From: Prevotella sp.
GTDB taxonomy: Bacteria; Bacteroidota; Bacteroidia; Bacteroidales; Bacteroidaceae
Length of the DNA stretch: 34,474 bases
Direction: 5' to 3'
Assembly (NCBI GenBank): GCA_017650905.1
Contig: JAGCDZ010000077.1
Coordinates: 1-34,474, forward strand
Shown here in pieces: positions 22,212 to 30,498 of the stretch (position 1 is its first letter; each line of letters opens with the position of its first letter). The notes below the pieces were generated by a model. It was given only the letters and a program-made list of their open reading frames with translations. It was not told the origin of the DNA and ran no database searches. Both the position numbers and the translations under genes were made by a program.

Positions 22212-22242
22212 AAAAAAAGACCTCACCAGGAAAGGTGAGGTC
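22212..22242 (-). terminator. Terminator of the TPR-ribH operon
   Basis: GACCTCACC (22219-22227), loop of 6, GGTGAGGTC (22234-22242): a perfect 9-bp stem. On the minus strand it is followed by TTTTTTT (22218-22212), so it terminates ribH. On the plus strand there is no T-run, so it serves the ABC gene poorly. Confidence 0.8.
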
Positions 22243-22265
22243 CAAAACGGTTGACTAATCATCTT

Positions 22266-22742
22266 TTAGAACTTTGCCATTTTGATAGCGACGATGGCGC
22301 ACTCATCGCCCTTGTTGCCGTGCTTGCCACCTGAACGGTCACGAGCCTGTTGCAAGTCGTTAGTTGTCAGAAGACCATAGACAACGGGGATGTTGCTGGT
22401 GGCATTCAGACGGGCTATGCCCTCTGTAACACCTTGACAAATATAGTCAAAATGGGGTGTTTCGCCACGAATAACAGCGCCTAGGATTATAACAGCATCG
22501 TAGCCGTCGTTAAGCGTCATCTGATGCGCGCCATAGATGAGTTCGAACGAGCCGGGAACAGTCTTCACATGGATGTTTTCAGACAATGCGCCATGCTTCT
22601 CCAGCGTTGATACACAGCCATCAAGCAGCGCACCCGTAATCTCCGGATTCCACTCTGCTACCACGATGCCGAAAATCATGTTCGACGCATCAGGAACAGC
22701 GTTGAAATCGTACTCGCTCAGATTATGTAGTGCAGTTGCCAT
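22266..22742 (-). CDS. ribH: 6,7-dimethyl-8-ribityllumazine synthase
   Basis: 158 residues from ATG 22742. The upstream gene's stop overlaps the start (TAATG), favouring this start over an in-frame one at 22754. It joins 5-amino-6-ribitylamino-uracil and dihydroxybutanone phosphate to make lumazine, the penultimate riboflavin step. Motifs: [53 protein letters not shown] (with the catalytic His after ETP), [20 protein letters not shown]. No other riboflavin gene is nearby, as is common in this phylum. Confidence 0.95.
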   Translation of the reverse strand: MATALHNLSEYDFNAVPDASNMIFGIVVAEWNPEITGALLDGCVSTLEKHGALSENIHVKTVPGSFELIYGAHQMTLNDGYDAVIILGAVIRGETPHFDYICQGVTEGIARLNATSNIPVVYGLLTTNDLQQARDRSGGKHGNKGDECAIVAIKMAKF

Positions 22743-23416
22743 TATTCCTTGCAACGCTCAATGTAAGCATCGATGGTCTGATACTGCATCGAGTTGAAGT
22801 ACTTATCCTTCACCTCTTGATACAACTTCAAGGCGTCAGCCTTCTTACCTTGGCTCTCGAGGATCTCACCAGCCTGAATAAGGAATGTGGGAGACAGACT
22901 ATTATTATCAGCCTTCTCAGCAGCCTTCTTCAGATTAGAAACGGCTTTGTCGAGCTGGTTGAGGTGAGCATAGACATTTCCCAGAGCACCAATAGCAGCG
23001 GGAGAAATCATAGCATCGTCAGCTCCGTCAAACTTCTCAAGGTAGTTGGCAGCCTCCTGCCACTTGTCGAGCTGGGCATAGCAGAGTCCTGCATAGAGGT
23101 TGGCCAGATTGCCAGCCTTGGTGCTACTATACTCAGAAGCCACATTGAGGAAGCCCTTGAACGATACGCTGTCGCCATTGAGAGCCTTCTGGTAATCACC
23201 AGCAAGGAAATATTCCTGACCTTTGGCAAGAATTGTGCTTGCCTTGTCTTCTCTGGGACCAGAATAGTAAGTCTTGTAAAGAACGATACCTGCAATGATT
23301 ACCACGATTGCAATCACAGCGGCGATAATTGCCTTCTTATACTTGAGGAAGAAGGCTTCACTCTGACTGATGGTCTGCTCAATAGGAGCAGCCTGGGGTT
23401 TGTTGTTTTTTGCCAT
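22742..23416 (-). CDS. Membrane-anchored tetratricopeptide-repeat protein
   Basis: 224 residues from ATG 23416 ([10 protein letters not shown]). The reading to 23458 adds 14 residues overlapping the promoter region. One membrane helix is at about 29-47 ([19 protein letters not shown]) after a short cytoplasmic tail. TPR-type helical repeats follow ([60 protein letters not shown]). The layout resembles YfgM-like proteins that associate with the Sec translocon, but that link is by architecture only. It is co-transcribed with ribH (one-base overlap) from a -7 box TAATTTTG at 23463-23456. Confidence 0.85.
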   Translation of the reverse strand: MAKNNKPQAAPIEQTISQSEAFFLKYKKAIIAAVIAIVVIIAGIVLYKTYYSGPREDKASTILAKGQEYFLAGDYQKALNGDSVSFKGFLNVASEYSSTKAGNLANLYAGLCYAQLDKWQEAANYLEKFDGADDAMISPAAIGALGNVYAHLNQLDKAVSNLKKAAEKADNNSLSPTFLIQAGEILESQGKKADALKLYQEVKDKYFNSMQYQTIDAYIERCKE

Positions 23417-23480
23417 TATCTTATTTATTTTTTTATATTTTACAAGAAACGGGTGCAAAATTACAAAAAAAAAGTGAAAA

Positions 23481-23501
23481 TTGAATAGTGAATAGTGAAA
23501 A
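23481..23501. repeat. Heptamer repeat before recF, three copies
   Basis: TTGAATA, GTGAATA, GTGAAAA on the plus strand, the complement of the TTCACTA type seen elsewhere. It lies between the divergent TPR-ribH and recF promoters. Confidence 0.7.
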
Positions 23502-23545
23502 ATTTGCTACCGCCCGACTCTTTTAACGATTTTTGGGCGCAACTT

Positions 23546-23576
23546 TTGGCTTTTTGCCCGCTTATTCGTATCTTTG
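23546..23576 (+). promoter_or_regulatory. Promoter of recF, predicting a leaderless mRNA
   Basis: TTG (23546-23548), 20-base spacer, TATCTTTG (23569-23576). Only four bases (CATC) separate the -7 box from the recF ATG at 23581, so the expected transcription start is at or next to the start codon. Confidence 0.6.
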
Positions 23577-23580
23577 CATC

Positions 23581-24708
23581 ATGATTCTGGAAAAATTATC
23601 GCTCATCAACTATAAAAACATCGAGACAGCCACGCTGGTGCTCTCGCCGAAGATTAATTGCTTCATCGGCCAGAACGGTGTGGGCAAGACGAATGTGCTC
23701 GATGCTATCTACTACCTCTCTTTCTGTCACTCGGCCAATAATCCTATAGACTCACAGGTGATACGGCACGGGGAGGATTTCTTTATGATCGAGGGCAGAT
23801 ATGAAGCAGACGATGCTACCGGCTCTGCTGATGAACTGATGATTACCTGTGGTTTCAAACCTGGAACAAAGAAGCATTTCAAAAAGAACAAGAAAGAATA
23901 CAAGCGGTTATCAGAGCATATCGGTCTGATTCCTGTGGTGATGGTATCGCCCTCAGATACGCTACTTATCGATGGTGGCAGCGAGGAACGCAGAAGGTTG
24001 ATGGATATGGTGATTTCACAATATGACCGCAATTATATCGAAGCGCTGAATCGCTATAACAAGGCTTTGCAACAACGGAATACGATGCTAAGGGCTGAGG
24101 AAGAGCCTTATTACGATGTGATGAGCCTTTGGGAGGAGCAGATGGCGGTGGCTGGAGAGCAGATTTATCAGAAGCGGGATGCTTTTGTGAAGGAGATGGT
24201 GCCCATCTTCCAGCGGTTTTATGAGACCATCTCTGGCAATCGCGAGCAGGTAGCGCTGAATTATGTATCGCATTGTCAGCGAGGCCCATTGTTGGAGGTG
24301 ATACAGCGCGACCGTTTCAAGGACCGTGCCGTGGGCTATTCGTTGCACGGGATCCATCGCGACGACTTAGAGATAGTACTCGGTGGCCATCAGATGAAGA
24401 GAGAAGGTAGCCAAGGGCAACACAAGACATTCGTGATTGCCCTGAAACTGGCACAGTTTGATTTCCTCAAACGGACAAACACGAAAACTACCCCACTCCT
24501 CTTGCTCGATGATATCTTTGACAAATTGGATGCCCAACGGGTAGAACAAATCGTAAGCCTCGTGGCAGGAAATGAGTTTGGACAGATTTTCATCACAGAC
24601 ACCAATCGCGATCACCTGGACCAGATTTTATCAGCCTCGTCACATGACTATAAGATTTTTTATGTGGAGAACGGAGAGATATGTTTAGGAAAGAGGTTAA
24701 GGGAATAA
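23581..24708 (+). CDS. recF: DNA replication/repair protein RecF
   Basis: 375 residues from ATG 23581. The upstream extension to 23533 overlaps the promoter and is rejected. SMC-like ATPase that loads RecA at gaps. Walker A GQNGVGKTN is at residues 30-38 (after LSLINYKNIETA), the signature is GSQGQHKTFVIALKLAQF, and Walker B is TPLLLLDDIFDKLD with the D-loop motif following. The typical C-terminal GQIFITDTNRDHLDQIL is present. It overlaps the DUF721 gene by 28 bases. dnaA, dnaN and gyrB, frequent recF neighbours in other phyla, are absent. Confidence 0.95.
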   Translation: MILEKLSLINYKNIETATLVLSPKINCFIGQNGVGKTNVLDAIYYLSFCHSANNPIDSQVIRHGEDFFMIEGRYEADDATGSADELMITCGFKPGTKKHFKKNKKEYKRLSEHIGLIPVVMVSPSDTLLIDGGSEERRRLMDMVISQYDRNYIEALNRYNKALQQRNTMLRAEEEPYYDVMSLWEEQMAVAGEQIYQKRDAFVKEMVPIFQRFYETISGNREQVALNYVSHCQRGPLLEVIQRDRFKDRAVGYSLHGIHRDDLEIVLGGHQMKREGSQGQHKTFVIALKLAQFDFLKRTNTKTTPLLLLDDIFDKLDAQRVEQIVSLVAGNEFGQIFITDTNRDHLDQILSASSHDYKIFYVENGEICLGKRLRE

Positions 24709-24971
24709 AGGAATTGATCCTCAGGAACCTGAGAGTACAAGGTCTGGAGACACCACTACTACAGAAACGGTTGATTGAGGCGTGGCCAATAGTGGCTGGC
24801 GAGACCATCAGCCGTTATACGGGCAGCGTTGCCATCCGTAATCAGACTTTGTATGTGCATCTGACAAGTCCTGCCCTGAGGGCAGACCTCTCTATGCAAC
24901 GCAGCGAGTACGTGAAACAACTAAACGATTATGTAGGTAGTCAAGTGATTACCGATATTCGATTTAATTAA
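24681..24971 (+). CDS. DUF721 (DciA-like) protein
   Basis: 96 residues, beginning 28 bases inside recF in another frame, so translationally coupled. The DUF721 pattern is seen: LRVQGLETPLLQKRLIEAWP, IVAGETISRYTGSVAIRNQT, LYVHLTSPALRADLSMQRSE. The family includes DciA, the ancestral replicative-helicase loader in bacteria lacking DnaC. This short form holds only the KH-like core. Location with recF supports a replication role. The stop overlaps the stop of the convergent cyclo-ligase gene by 4 bases. Confidence 0.85.
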   Translation: MFRKEVKGIKELILRNLRVQGLETPLLQKRLIEAWPIVAGETISRYTGSVAIRNQTLYVHLTSPALRADLSMQRSEYVKQLNDYVGSQVITDIRFN

Positions 24972-25495
24972 ATAACTTCATTCACCGTCACGTCGAAGGC
25001 ATCAACCGGCACTTCATCGACCTTTTGGAAATCGAAGCAAACGCCGATAGTTCGAGCCTTGTAGGCGCGAAGAAATCTGTCATAGTAACCACGGCCTCGA
25101 CCCAAACGATGACCTTTCGCATCAAAGGCGACACCAGGCACAAGAACCACATCAATCGAAATTTCGTCAATAAACCGTTCGCCCACAGGTTCAAGGATAT
25201 GAAAGGCACCCTCCCGCAAATCATCGCGACCAGTATAGCGGCGCAGTTCCATCGTATCATCACCCGTCACTTTAGGTAACAGCACCGTTTTGCCCTTAGC
25301 AACAAGATCGTTGATCAAACTGTGAGTGCAAACCTCATCCGGCAAGGAATAATAAGCCATAACAACCTGTGTATCAGCTAACATAGGCTTCAGCCGACTG
25401 ATAATAGGAAGCGACAACTCTTCCAATTGCTGTGGTGTGAATTGTCGCTTGATTTGTCGTATTTGTCGTCTCAGGTCATCCTTATGCATATGCAA
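24968..25495 (-). CDS. 5-formyltetrahydrofolate cyclo-ligase
   Basis: 175 residues; an internal ATG two codons in (MHKDDLRRQIR) is an alternative start. It converts 5-formyl-THF to 5,10-methenyl-THF using ATP in the cytoplasm. Motifs: KDDLRRQIRQIKRQF (substrate-end helix), VMAYYSLPDEVCTHSLI, VLLPKVTGDDTMELRRY and the family signature GVAFDAKGHRLGRGRGYYDR. Last gene of the M3-dCMP deaminase-S41 operon, overlapping the S41 gene by 14 bases. Confidence 0.93.
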   Translation of the reverse strand: MHMHKDDLRRQIRQIKRQFTPQQLEELSLPIISRLKPMLADTQVVMAYYSLPDEVCTHSLINDLVAKGKTVLLPKVTGDDTMELRRYTGRDDLREGAFHILEPVGERFIDEISIDVVLVPGVAFDAKGHRLGRGRGYYDRFLRAYKARTIGVCFDFQKVDEVPVDAFDVTVNEVI

Positions 25496-27182
25496 TCAAA
25501 GTAGCCTTGACATGGGTGCTACGATAATCGAACGCTTTCGCCACCTTCTGGCTCTGCGTTTTGGTTTCCGGCTTGGGGAAGGCCTCATTATTACGGAAGA
25601 GTTTTAATGTTTCCTGAATGGCGGGATCGTCTTGATTCAGATATTCCGTCCAAGCTTCCTCATCAAGCATGTTATAGATGATACGACTGTTGATATAACG
25701 CTCCAACAACTTGTGGGATTTTTGAATCATCAGGTTACGACGCTTCATGCCATTCTTATCAGCCCAGGCAACAAACTTCTCAACAGTGTTCTGACGCTTC
25801 AGATAATGCTCCAAACCAGAGGCACTCTTGAAGTCCTTCATTTTACCGCGATTCTCGTCGGTATAGTTAAAGGCAAATTGAAGTATCATGCCAGACATAG
25901 AGGCTTCCTTGTAATAGGACGTCATACCCAATGTATCCTCAGGCACAAAGATATCGGGTGTGATACCACCGCCACCATACACCACACGGCCATTACTAGT
26001 ATGATACTGCGGACCCGTATGCTTGATGCTATCCTGCGAGAAGAACTCACCATGCTGATAGCGCGACAACAAATCCTCCTCATAGTTTTTGTCAGAACCT
26101 GATGTATAAGGTTTCTGGATACATCGGCCTGACGGCGTATAATAACGGGCAACAGTGAGACGGATCATGGAATGGTCGCTGAACTCGATTGGTTGCTGGA
26201 CTAGGCCCTTACCAAACGAACGACGGCCAATAATGGTTCCCCGATCGTTATCTTGAATGGAGCCAGCGAGAATCTCAGAAGCTGAAGCAGAGGCTTCGTC
26301 AATAAGCACCACCAGCGGCAGATGCTGATATGAACCTCGCCCGTCACTGCGATAATCTTGACGAGGTGATTTGCGTCCCTCTGTATAAACGATGAGTTGG
26401 CCTTTGGAGAGAAACTCGTTAGCAATCTGAACGGCCGAGGCCAAATAGCCGCCCGTGTTACTACGCAGGTCAATAACCAGATTGGAGAAGCCGTCCTGCG
26501 ACAGTTTTGCTAAGGCAATCAATAATTCTGGATAAGTATTCTCGCCAAAATTCTTAATCTTGATATAACCCGTCTTATCGTCGAGCATATAACTGGCCGT
26601 CACGCTTTTCGTGGGAATCTCGCCACGCGTGACTGTGATATGACGCATTGTTTTCTCACCATAACGGATGATACCCAATTTCACCTTCGTATCCTTGGGT
26701 CCCTTCAGACGGTGCATTGCCTCTTCGTTAGTCACTTCCTTTCCGACAAATGGCTGATCGTCGACTTCAACAATCTTGTCACCAGCAATTAGACCAGCGC
26801 GCTCAGCAGGGCCGTTGCCAATCACGTTCTGCACACGAACGGTATCATTGCGGATGGTGAACTCAATGCCCACACCGGAGAATGAACCCTTCAGGTCATC
26901 ATTGGCTATCTGCACATCCTTGGCAGCAATATATACAGAATGTGGATCAAGCTCTGAGAGTATCTGTGGCATAGCCTTCTCAACCACATCGTTGATATTG
27001 ATGGTATCCACATACTGGTCGTCGACAATATGCAACAGGTTGTTGAGCTTATTACCGCTGGAATTAATGATACTTAGCCGGTTGCCAGAGAAATGGTTGG
27101 CATAGAAAGTACCTACTAGTATACCAAGGACAACACACAAGGCCATCCATATAGGGGTAAAACGATTTGACTTATTGCTCAT
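25482..27182 (-). CDS. S41-family C-terminal processing protease
   Basis: 566 residues from ATG 27182; a GTG two codons upstream (27188) is possible. An N-terminal membrane anchor or signal (FTPIWMALCVVLGILVGTFY) puts it in the periplasm. A PDZ domain lies at about 85-165 (GVGIEFTIRNDTVRVQNVIG, ERAGLIAGDKIVEVDDQPF). The S41 catalytic core has the Ser-Lys dyad S300 (EASASASEIL) and K325 (RRSFGKGLVQQ), with LVIDLRSNTGGYLASAVQIA before it. The C-terminal 170 residues are helical. It resembles CtpA-type tail-specific proteases. The start lies in a heptamer-repeat array (27184-27225). Confidence 0.94.
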   Translation of the reverse strand: MSNKSNRFTPIWMALCVVLGILVGTFYANHFSGNRLSIINSSGNKLNNLLHIVDDQYVDTININDVVEKAMPQILSELDPHSVYIAAKDVQIANDDLKGSFSGVGIEFTIRNDTVRVQNVIGNGPAERAGLIAGDKIVEVDDQPFVGKEVTNEEAMHRLKGPKDTKVKLGIIRYGEKTMRHITVTRGEIPTKSVTASYMLDDKTGYIKIKNFGENTYPELLIALAKLSQDGFSNLVIDLRSNTGGYLASAVQIANEFLSKGQLIVYTEGRKSPRQDYRSDGRGSYQHLPLVVLIDEASASASEILAGSIQDNDRGTIIGRRSFGKGLVQQPIEFSDHSMIRLTVARYYTPSGRCIQKPYTSGSDKNYEEDLLSRYQHGEFFSQDSIKHTGPQYHTSNGRVVYGGGGITPDIFVPEDTLGMTSYYKEASMSGMILQFAFNYTDENRGKMKDFKSASGLEHYLKRQNTVEKFVAWADKNGMKRRNLMIQKSHKLLERYINSRIIYNMLDEEAWTEYLNQDDPAIQETLKLFRNNEAFPKPETKTQSQKVAKAFDYRSTHVKATLIAYA

Positions 27183-27183
27183 C

Positions 27184-27225
27184 TTCACTAATCACTATTC
27201 ACTATCCACTAATCACTATTCACTT
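27184..27225. repeat. Heptamer repeat array, six copies
   Basis: TTCACTA, ATCACTA, TTCACTA, TCCACTA, ATCACTA, TTCACTT in succession. The array fills the short gap between the dCMP deaminase and S41 genes and enters the end of the deaminase gene (its stop is at 27209). Confidence 0.8.
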
Positions 27226-27637
27226 CTATATAAATCACTTCGATACCAGCACGTCTCAGTAAATCGATGCCATCAGTGAGACGATATTTCTCACCATAGA
27301 CAACGCGTTTGATGCCCGACTGGATAATCAGCTTGGCACATTCGATACAAGGCGAGGCGGTGATATATATGGTTGCACCATCACTATTATTGTTACTACG
27401 AGCCAGTTTGGTGATGGCATTAGCCTCCGCATGGAGCACATAGGGCTTGGTGACATTGTTGTCATCCTCACACACGTTCTCGAAGCCACTGGGTGTACCA
27501 TTGTAACCATCACTGATAATCATTTTGTCCTTGACTACCAATGCACCCACCTGACGACGCTGGCAATAGGAATTCTCTGCCCAGATACGCGCCATTCGTA
27601 GATAACGCTCATCCAATTTCCTCTGTTTCTCAGTCAT
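27209..27637 (-). CDS. dCMP deaminase (zinc cytidine-deaminase fold)
   Basis: 142 residues from ATG 27637 (a GTG directly precedes it). It deaminates dCMP to dUMP for thymidylate synthesis. Zinc site: H69 and E71 (LHAEANAI), C97 and C100 (SPCIECAKLI). ISDGYNGTPSGFENVCED is the nucleotide-binding loop typical of dCMP deaminases and separates it from tRNA or cytosine deaminases. Third position would be occupied by the M3 peptidase stop 21 bases upstream. The C-terminal residues (EVNSD) are encoded within the heptamer repeats, suggesting repeat expansion altered the tail. Confidence 0.9.
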   Translation of the reverse strand: MTEKQRKLDERYLRMARIWAENSYCQRRQVGALVVKDKMIISDGYNGTPSGFENVCEDDNNVTKPYVLHAEANAITKLARSNNNSDGATIYITASPCIECAKLIIQSGIKRVVYGEKYRLTDGIDLLRRAGIEVIYIEVNSD

Positions 27638-27658
27638 CACTTCTCACTTTTTCATTTC

Positions 27659-29737
27659 TCACTTCTTACCTCTTCTGATACCATTCCGTTTCAGCAAGGC
27701 GTCGATGGTGGGCTCACTACCCTTAAAGTGCTTATACAGCACCATGGGGTTCTCTGTACCACCCTTTGAGAGGATACAATCGCGGAACCGCTGAGCCGTC
27801 ACAGGATTAAATATGCCCTCTTTCTTGAACACAGCAAAGGCATCAGCATCAAGCACTTCAGCCCATTTGTAACTGTAATAGCCCGCAGCATAACCGCCAG
27901 ACATGATATGAGAAAACTGAACGGTCATACAGGTGTAAGGCAACTGTTCCGTCACCATAGCCTTCTCCCAAGCTTTCTTTTCAAACGGGATAATGTCGTC
28001 TGTAAATGCTTCCTTCTTAGTATAATAGGCCATATCGAGAAGACCAAACGACACCTGACGCAGACATGCGTAAGCCACATTATAGTTACGGCTCTTGATG
28101 ATACGGTCAATCAGCTCGTCAGGAATAGGCTCACCCGTCTGATAATGGAAGGCAAAGGTGCGCAGGAATTCCTTTTCGATGGCAAAGTTTTCCATGAACT
28201 GTGAGGGCAGTTCGACGAAATCCCACCACACATTGGTACCACTCAGGCTCTCGAAACGGGTGTTGGCAAACATACCATGCAACGAATGTCCAAACTCATG
28301 GAGGAAGGTTTCCACCTCACCCAATGTCAACAACGCAGGTTTCTCCTCTGTCGGCTTAGTGAAATTCATCACCACACTGACATGCGGGCGCACATTCTCT
28401 CCCTCACGATCGATCCATTGTCCCTGGTATTCCGTCATCCAAGCACCACCCTGCTTGCCCTTTCTGGGATGGAAGTCGGCATAGAATACGGCCAGGAAAG
28501 AGCCGTCCTTGTCAAACACCTCGTAGGCCTTCACATCAGGATGATAGACGGGGATATCTTTATTCTCTTTGAATGTAATACCATATAGGCGATTCGCCAA
28601 ACTAAAGACACCATCGATGACCTTAGACAGTTCAAAATAGGGACGCAGCATCTCTGCATCAAGATTGTATTTTTCAAGTTGGAGCTTATGCGAATAGAAA
28701 CCAAAATCCCAAGGTTCGAGTTTGAAATCCTTACCCTCTGTCTTTTTCGCCAACTTCTCGATAGCAGCCACTTCCTTTATGGCTGTTGGCTTATAGGCAG
28801 CAATCAGATCGTTGAGTAGTTTATAAACATTACGAACATTTCCTGCCATCCGATGTTTCAGCACGTAATCTGCAAAGGCCTTATAACCCAGCAACTGAGC
28901 CAGTTCACGCCTGAGATTAATCAAACGCTTACAGATCTCAAGGTTGTTTTCGCTATTGTCGTGAATACACTCTGTATTCTTGGCCATATACATCTGGCGG
29001 CGCAATTCACGCTGCGTAGAATAGGTCATGAAGGGAGAATAAGAGGGAACATCGAGGGTGAACACCCAACCATCCTTCTCCATCTCTTTTGCAGCCAAAG
29101 CAGCCGCCTCCCGAGCCGTCTCCGGTAGACCATCGAGTTGTGACTCGTCTGTGATATGGAGAGTGAAAGCTTTATTTTCTTTCAGGAGATTCTGTGAGAA
29201 CTGCAGTCCCAGCATCGAGGCCTCCTCTGTCAGTTGGCGAAGGCGTTCTTTACCCGCTGCATCCAAAAGTGCGCCACTACGCACGAACCCATCGTAGCAC
29301 TTGTCAAGCAACATTTTCTCCTCTGGTGTAAGTTTACGATGATGTTGGTGGACATATTTGATGCGTTCGAATAGTTTTTCGTTCAGGCGGATATCATTGG
29401 CATGCTTGGTCAGCACAGGACTCAACTTCTGTGCCAAAGCATCCATATCATCGTTAGTCTCTGCAGAAAGCTGGTTAAAGAAAACAGAAGACACACGTTC
29501 CAACAAGTCGTAATAGCCCTCACCGTCCTTCTCGTCATCAATACTGATAATAGTATTGTCAAAAGTCGGCTTACGAGGGTCATTCATAATCTTGTCGATC
29601 TGCTCATCCTCCCGACGGATACCTTCCAGGAAGGCCTCCTCATAATCCTCGAGTTTGATACGATCGAAAGGAGCCACATCATGCGGCGTATTGTAGGGAA
29701 AGAAAAACGGATTCTTTCGCTCTTTCTGTTCACTCAT
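27659..29737 (-). CDS. M3-family metallopeptidase (oligopeptidase/peptidyl-dipeptidase)
   Basis: 692 residues, full length. Zinc site H480-E-F-G-H484 (FLHEFGHSLHGMF) with third ligand E509 (WWDFVELPSQFMENF). The substrate loop includes SGGYAAGYYSYKWAEVLDAD near the C-terminus. No signal peptide is seen (MSEQKERKNPFFFPY), so probably cytoplasmic, trimming short peptides like Dcp or OpdA. First gene of a four-gene operon with a clear promoter. Confidence 0.93.
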   Translation of the reverse strand: MSEQKERKNPFFFPYNTPHDVAPFDRIKLEDYEEAFLEGIRREDEQIDKIMNDPRKPTFDNTIISIDDEKDGEGYYDLLERVSSVFFNQLSAETNDDMDALAQKLSPVLTKHANDIRLNEKLFERIKYVHQHHRKLTPEEKMLLDKCYDGFVRSGALLDAAGKERLRQLTEEASMLGLQFSQNLLKENKAFTLHITDESQLDGLPETAREAAALAAKEMEKDGWVFTLDVPSYSPFMTYSTQRELRRQMYMAKNTECIHDNSENNLEICKRLINLRRELAQLLGYKAFADYVLKHRMAGNVRNVYKLLNDLIAAYKPTAIKEVAAIEKLAKKTEGKDFKLEPWDFGFYSHKLQLEKYNLDAEMLRPYFELSKVIDGVFSLANRLYGITFKENKDIPVYHPDVKAYEVFDKDGSFLAVFYADFHPRKGKQGGAWMTEYQGQWIDREGENVRPHVSVVMNFTKPTEEKPALLTLGEVETFLHEFGHSLHGMFANTRFESLSGTNVWWDFVELPSQFMENFAIEKEFLRTFAFHYQTGEPIPDELIDRIIKSRNYNVAYACLRQVSFGLLDMAYYTKKEAFTDDIIPFEKKAWEKAMVTEQLPYTCMTVQFSHIMSGGYAAGYYSYKWAEVLDADAFAVFKKEGIFNPVTAQRFRDCILSKGGTENPMVLYKHFKGSEPTIDALLKRNGIRRGKK

Positions 29738-29763
29738 CTTTCTATACTAACGTTTATGAACTG

Positions 29764-29795
29764 CAAAATTACAAAAAAAGCGAAAACATAGCAAA
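29764..29795 (-). promoter_or_regulatory. Promoter of the M3 - dCMP deaminase - S41 - cyclo-ligase operon
   Basis: TTTG (29795-29792), 20-base spacer, TAATTTTG (29771-29764), 26 bases before the ATG at 29737. It lies directly after the Crp-gene stop (29821) and no terminator is visible between them. Confidence 0.6.
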
Positions 29796-29820
29796 TTGCA
29801 GCCAATAATTTTATATTATT

Positions 29821-30492
29821 TCACATCAACAGCCGTTCCATTAGGGGTATTACCACCCTTCCACGTCGTAAAATAATCTTTTCCTCAAGCTGTAAGGCAT
29901 TGAGTGCACGGCTGACATTCAGACGACTATCGTTGAGTTCATCGGCCAGACGGTTCATTAAGATATGGAACACCTTGGGACCTGCAGGATAGAGACAATG
30001 CTGGGCAAAAAAGCGGACAATTCGTTTTTCTAAAGTATCTGGCACATGCTGCCATAACAGACGGGACGTCTTCTGTGTCTGAGTGGCAAACATATTCAAC
30101 AAATTCAGGCGGAATACAAGAAAAACCTCTGACAAGCGCAACACTTCGTCTTTACCAACAATGATGAAGTTAGCATCCGTCATTGCAATATAGGTATGGG
30201 TATAGCGCTGTGTATAACCGAAAACGACCTCAGGCTGTAGAATAACGGGAGCCTCCAACTGCTCAACAACCGTGTAGCCACGATCATTTGCCGTCGTCTC
30301 TACACGAAGAGTTCCATTAATCAGAAAATACATTTGCAGACAATCATCCCCTTCAGCAACGACAACAGTGCCAGCATCAGTTTTTGAGAATCCAAATCGC
30401 GTATGACCTGCCACAAGTTCCAGATCATCACGACTCATGCCCTGAAACAAGGGAAACAGAAGTAGTTTCTCATAAATCTGCAAGGTGGCCAT
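29821..30492 (-). CDS. Crp/Fnr-family transcriptional regulator
   Basis: 223 residues. The cyclic-nucleotide-binding-like beta roll covers about 15-120 (LFPLFQGMSRDDLELVAGHT, GDDCLQMYFLINGTLRVETT). A dimer helix follows, then a C-terminal winged helix-turn-helix at about 165-215 (FHILMNRLADELNDSRLNVS, RALNALQLEEKIILRRGRVV). The Arg-Ser cAMP signature of E. coli Crp and the N-terminal Fnr cysteines are both absent, so the signal is unknown. It is the last gene of the six-gene operon, 6 bases after apbE. Confidence 0.88.
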   Translation of the reverse strand: MATLQIYEKLLLFPLFQGMSRDDLELVAGHTRFGFSKTDAGTVVVAEGDDCLQMYFLINGTLRVETTANDRGYTVVEQLEAPVILQPEVVFGYTQRYTHTYIAMTDANFIIVGKDEVLRLSEVFLVFRLNLLNMFATQTQKTSRLLWQHVPDTLEKRIVRFFAQHCLYPAGPKVFHILMNRLADELNDSRLNVSRALNALQLEEKIILRRGRVVIPLMERLLM

Positions 30493-30498
30493 AGGCTG

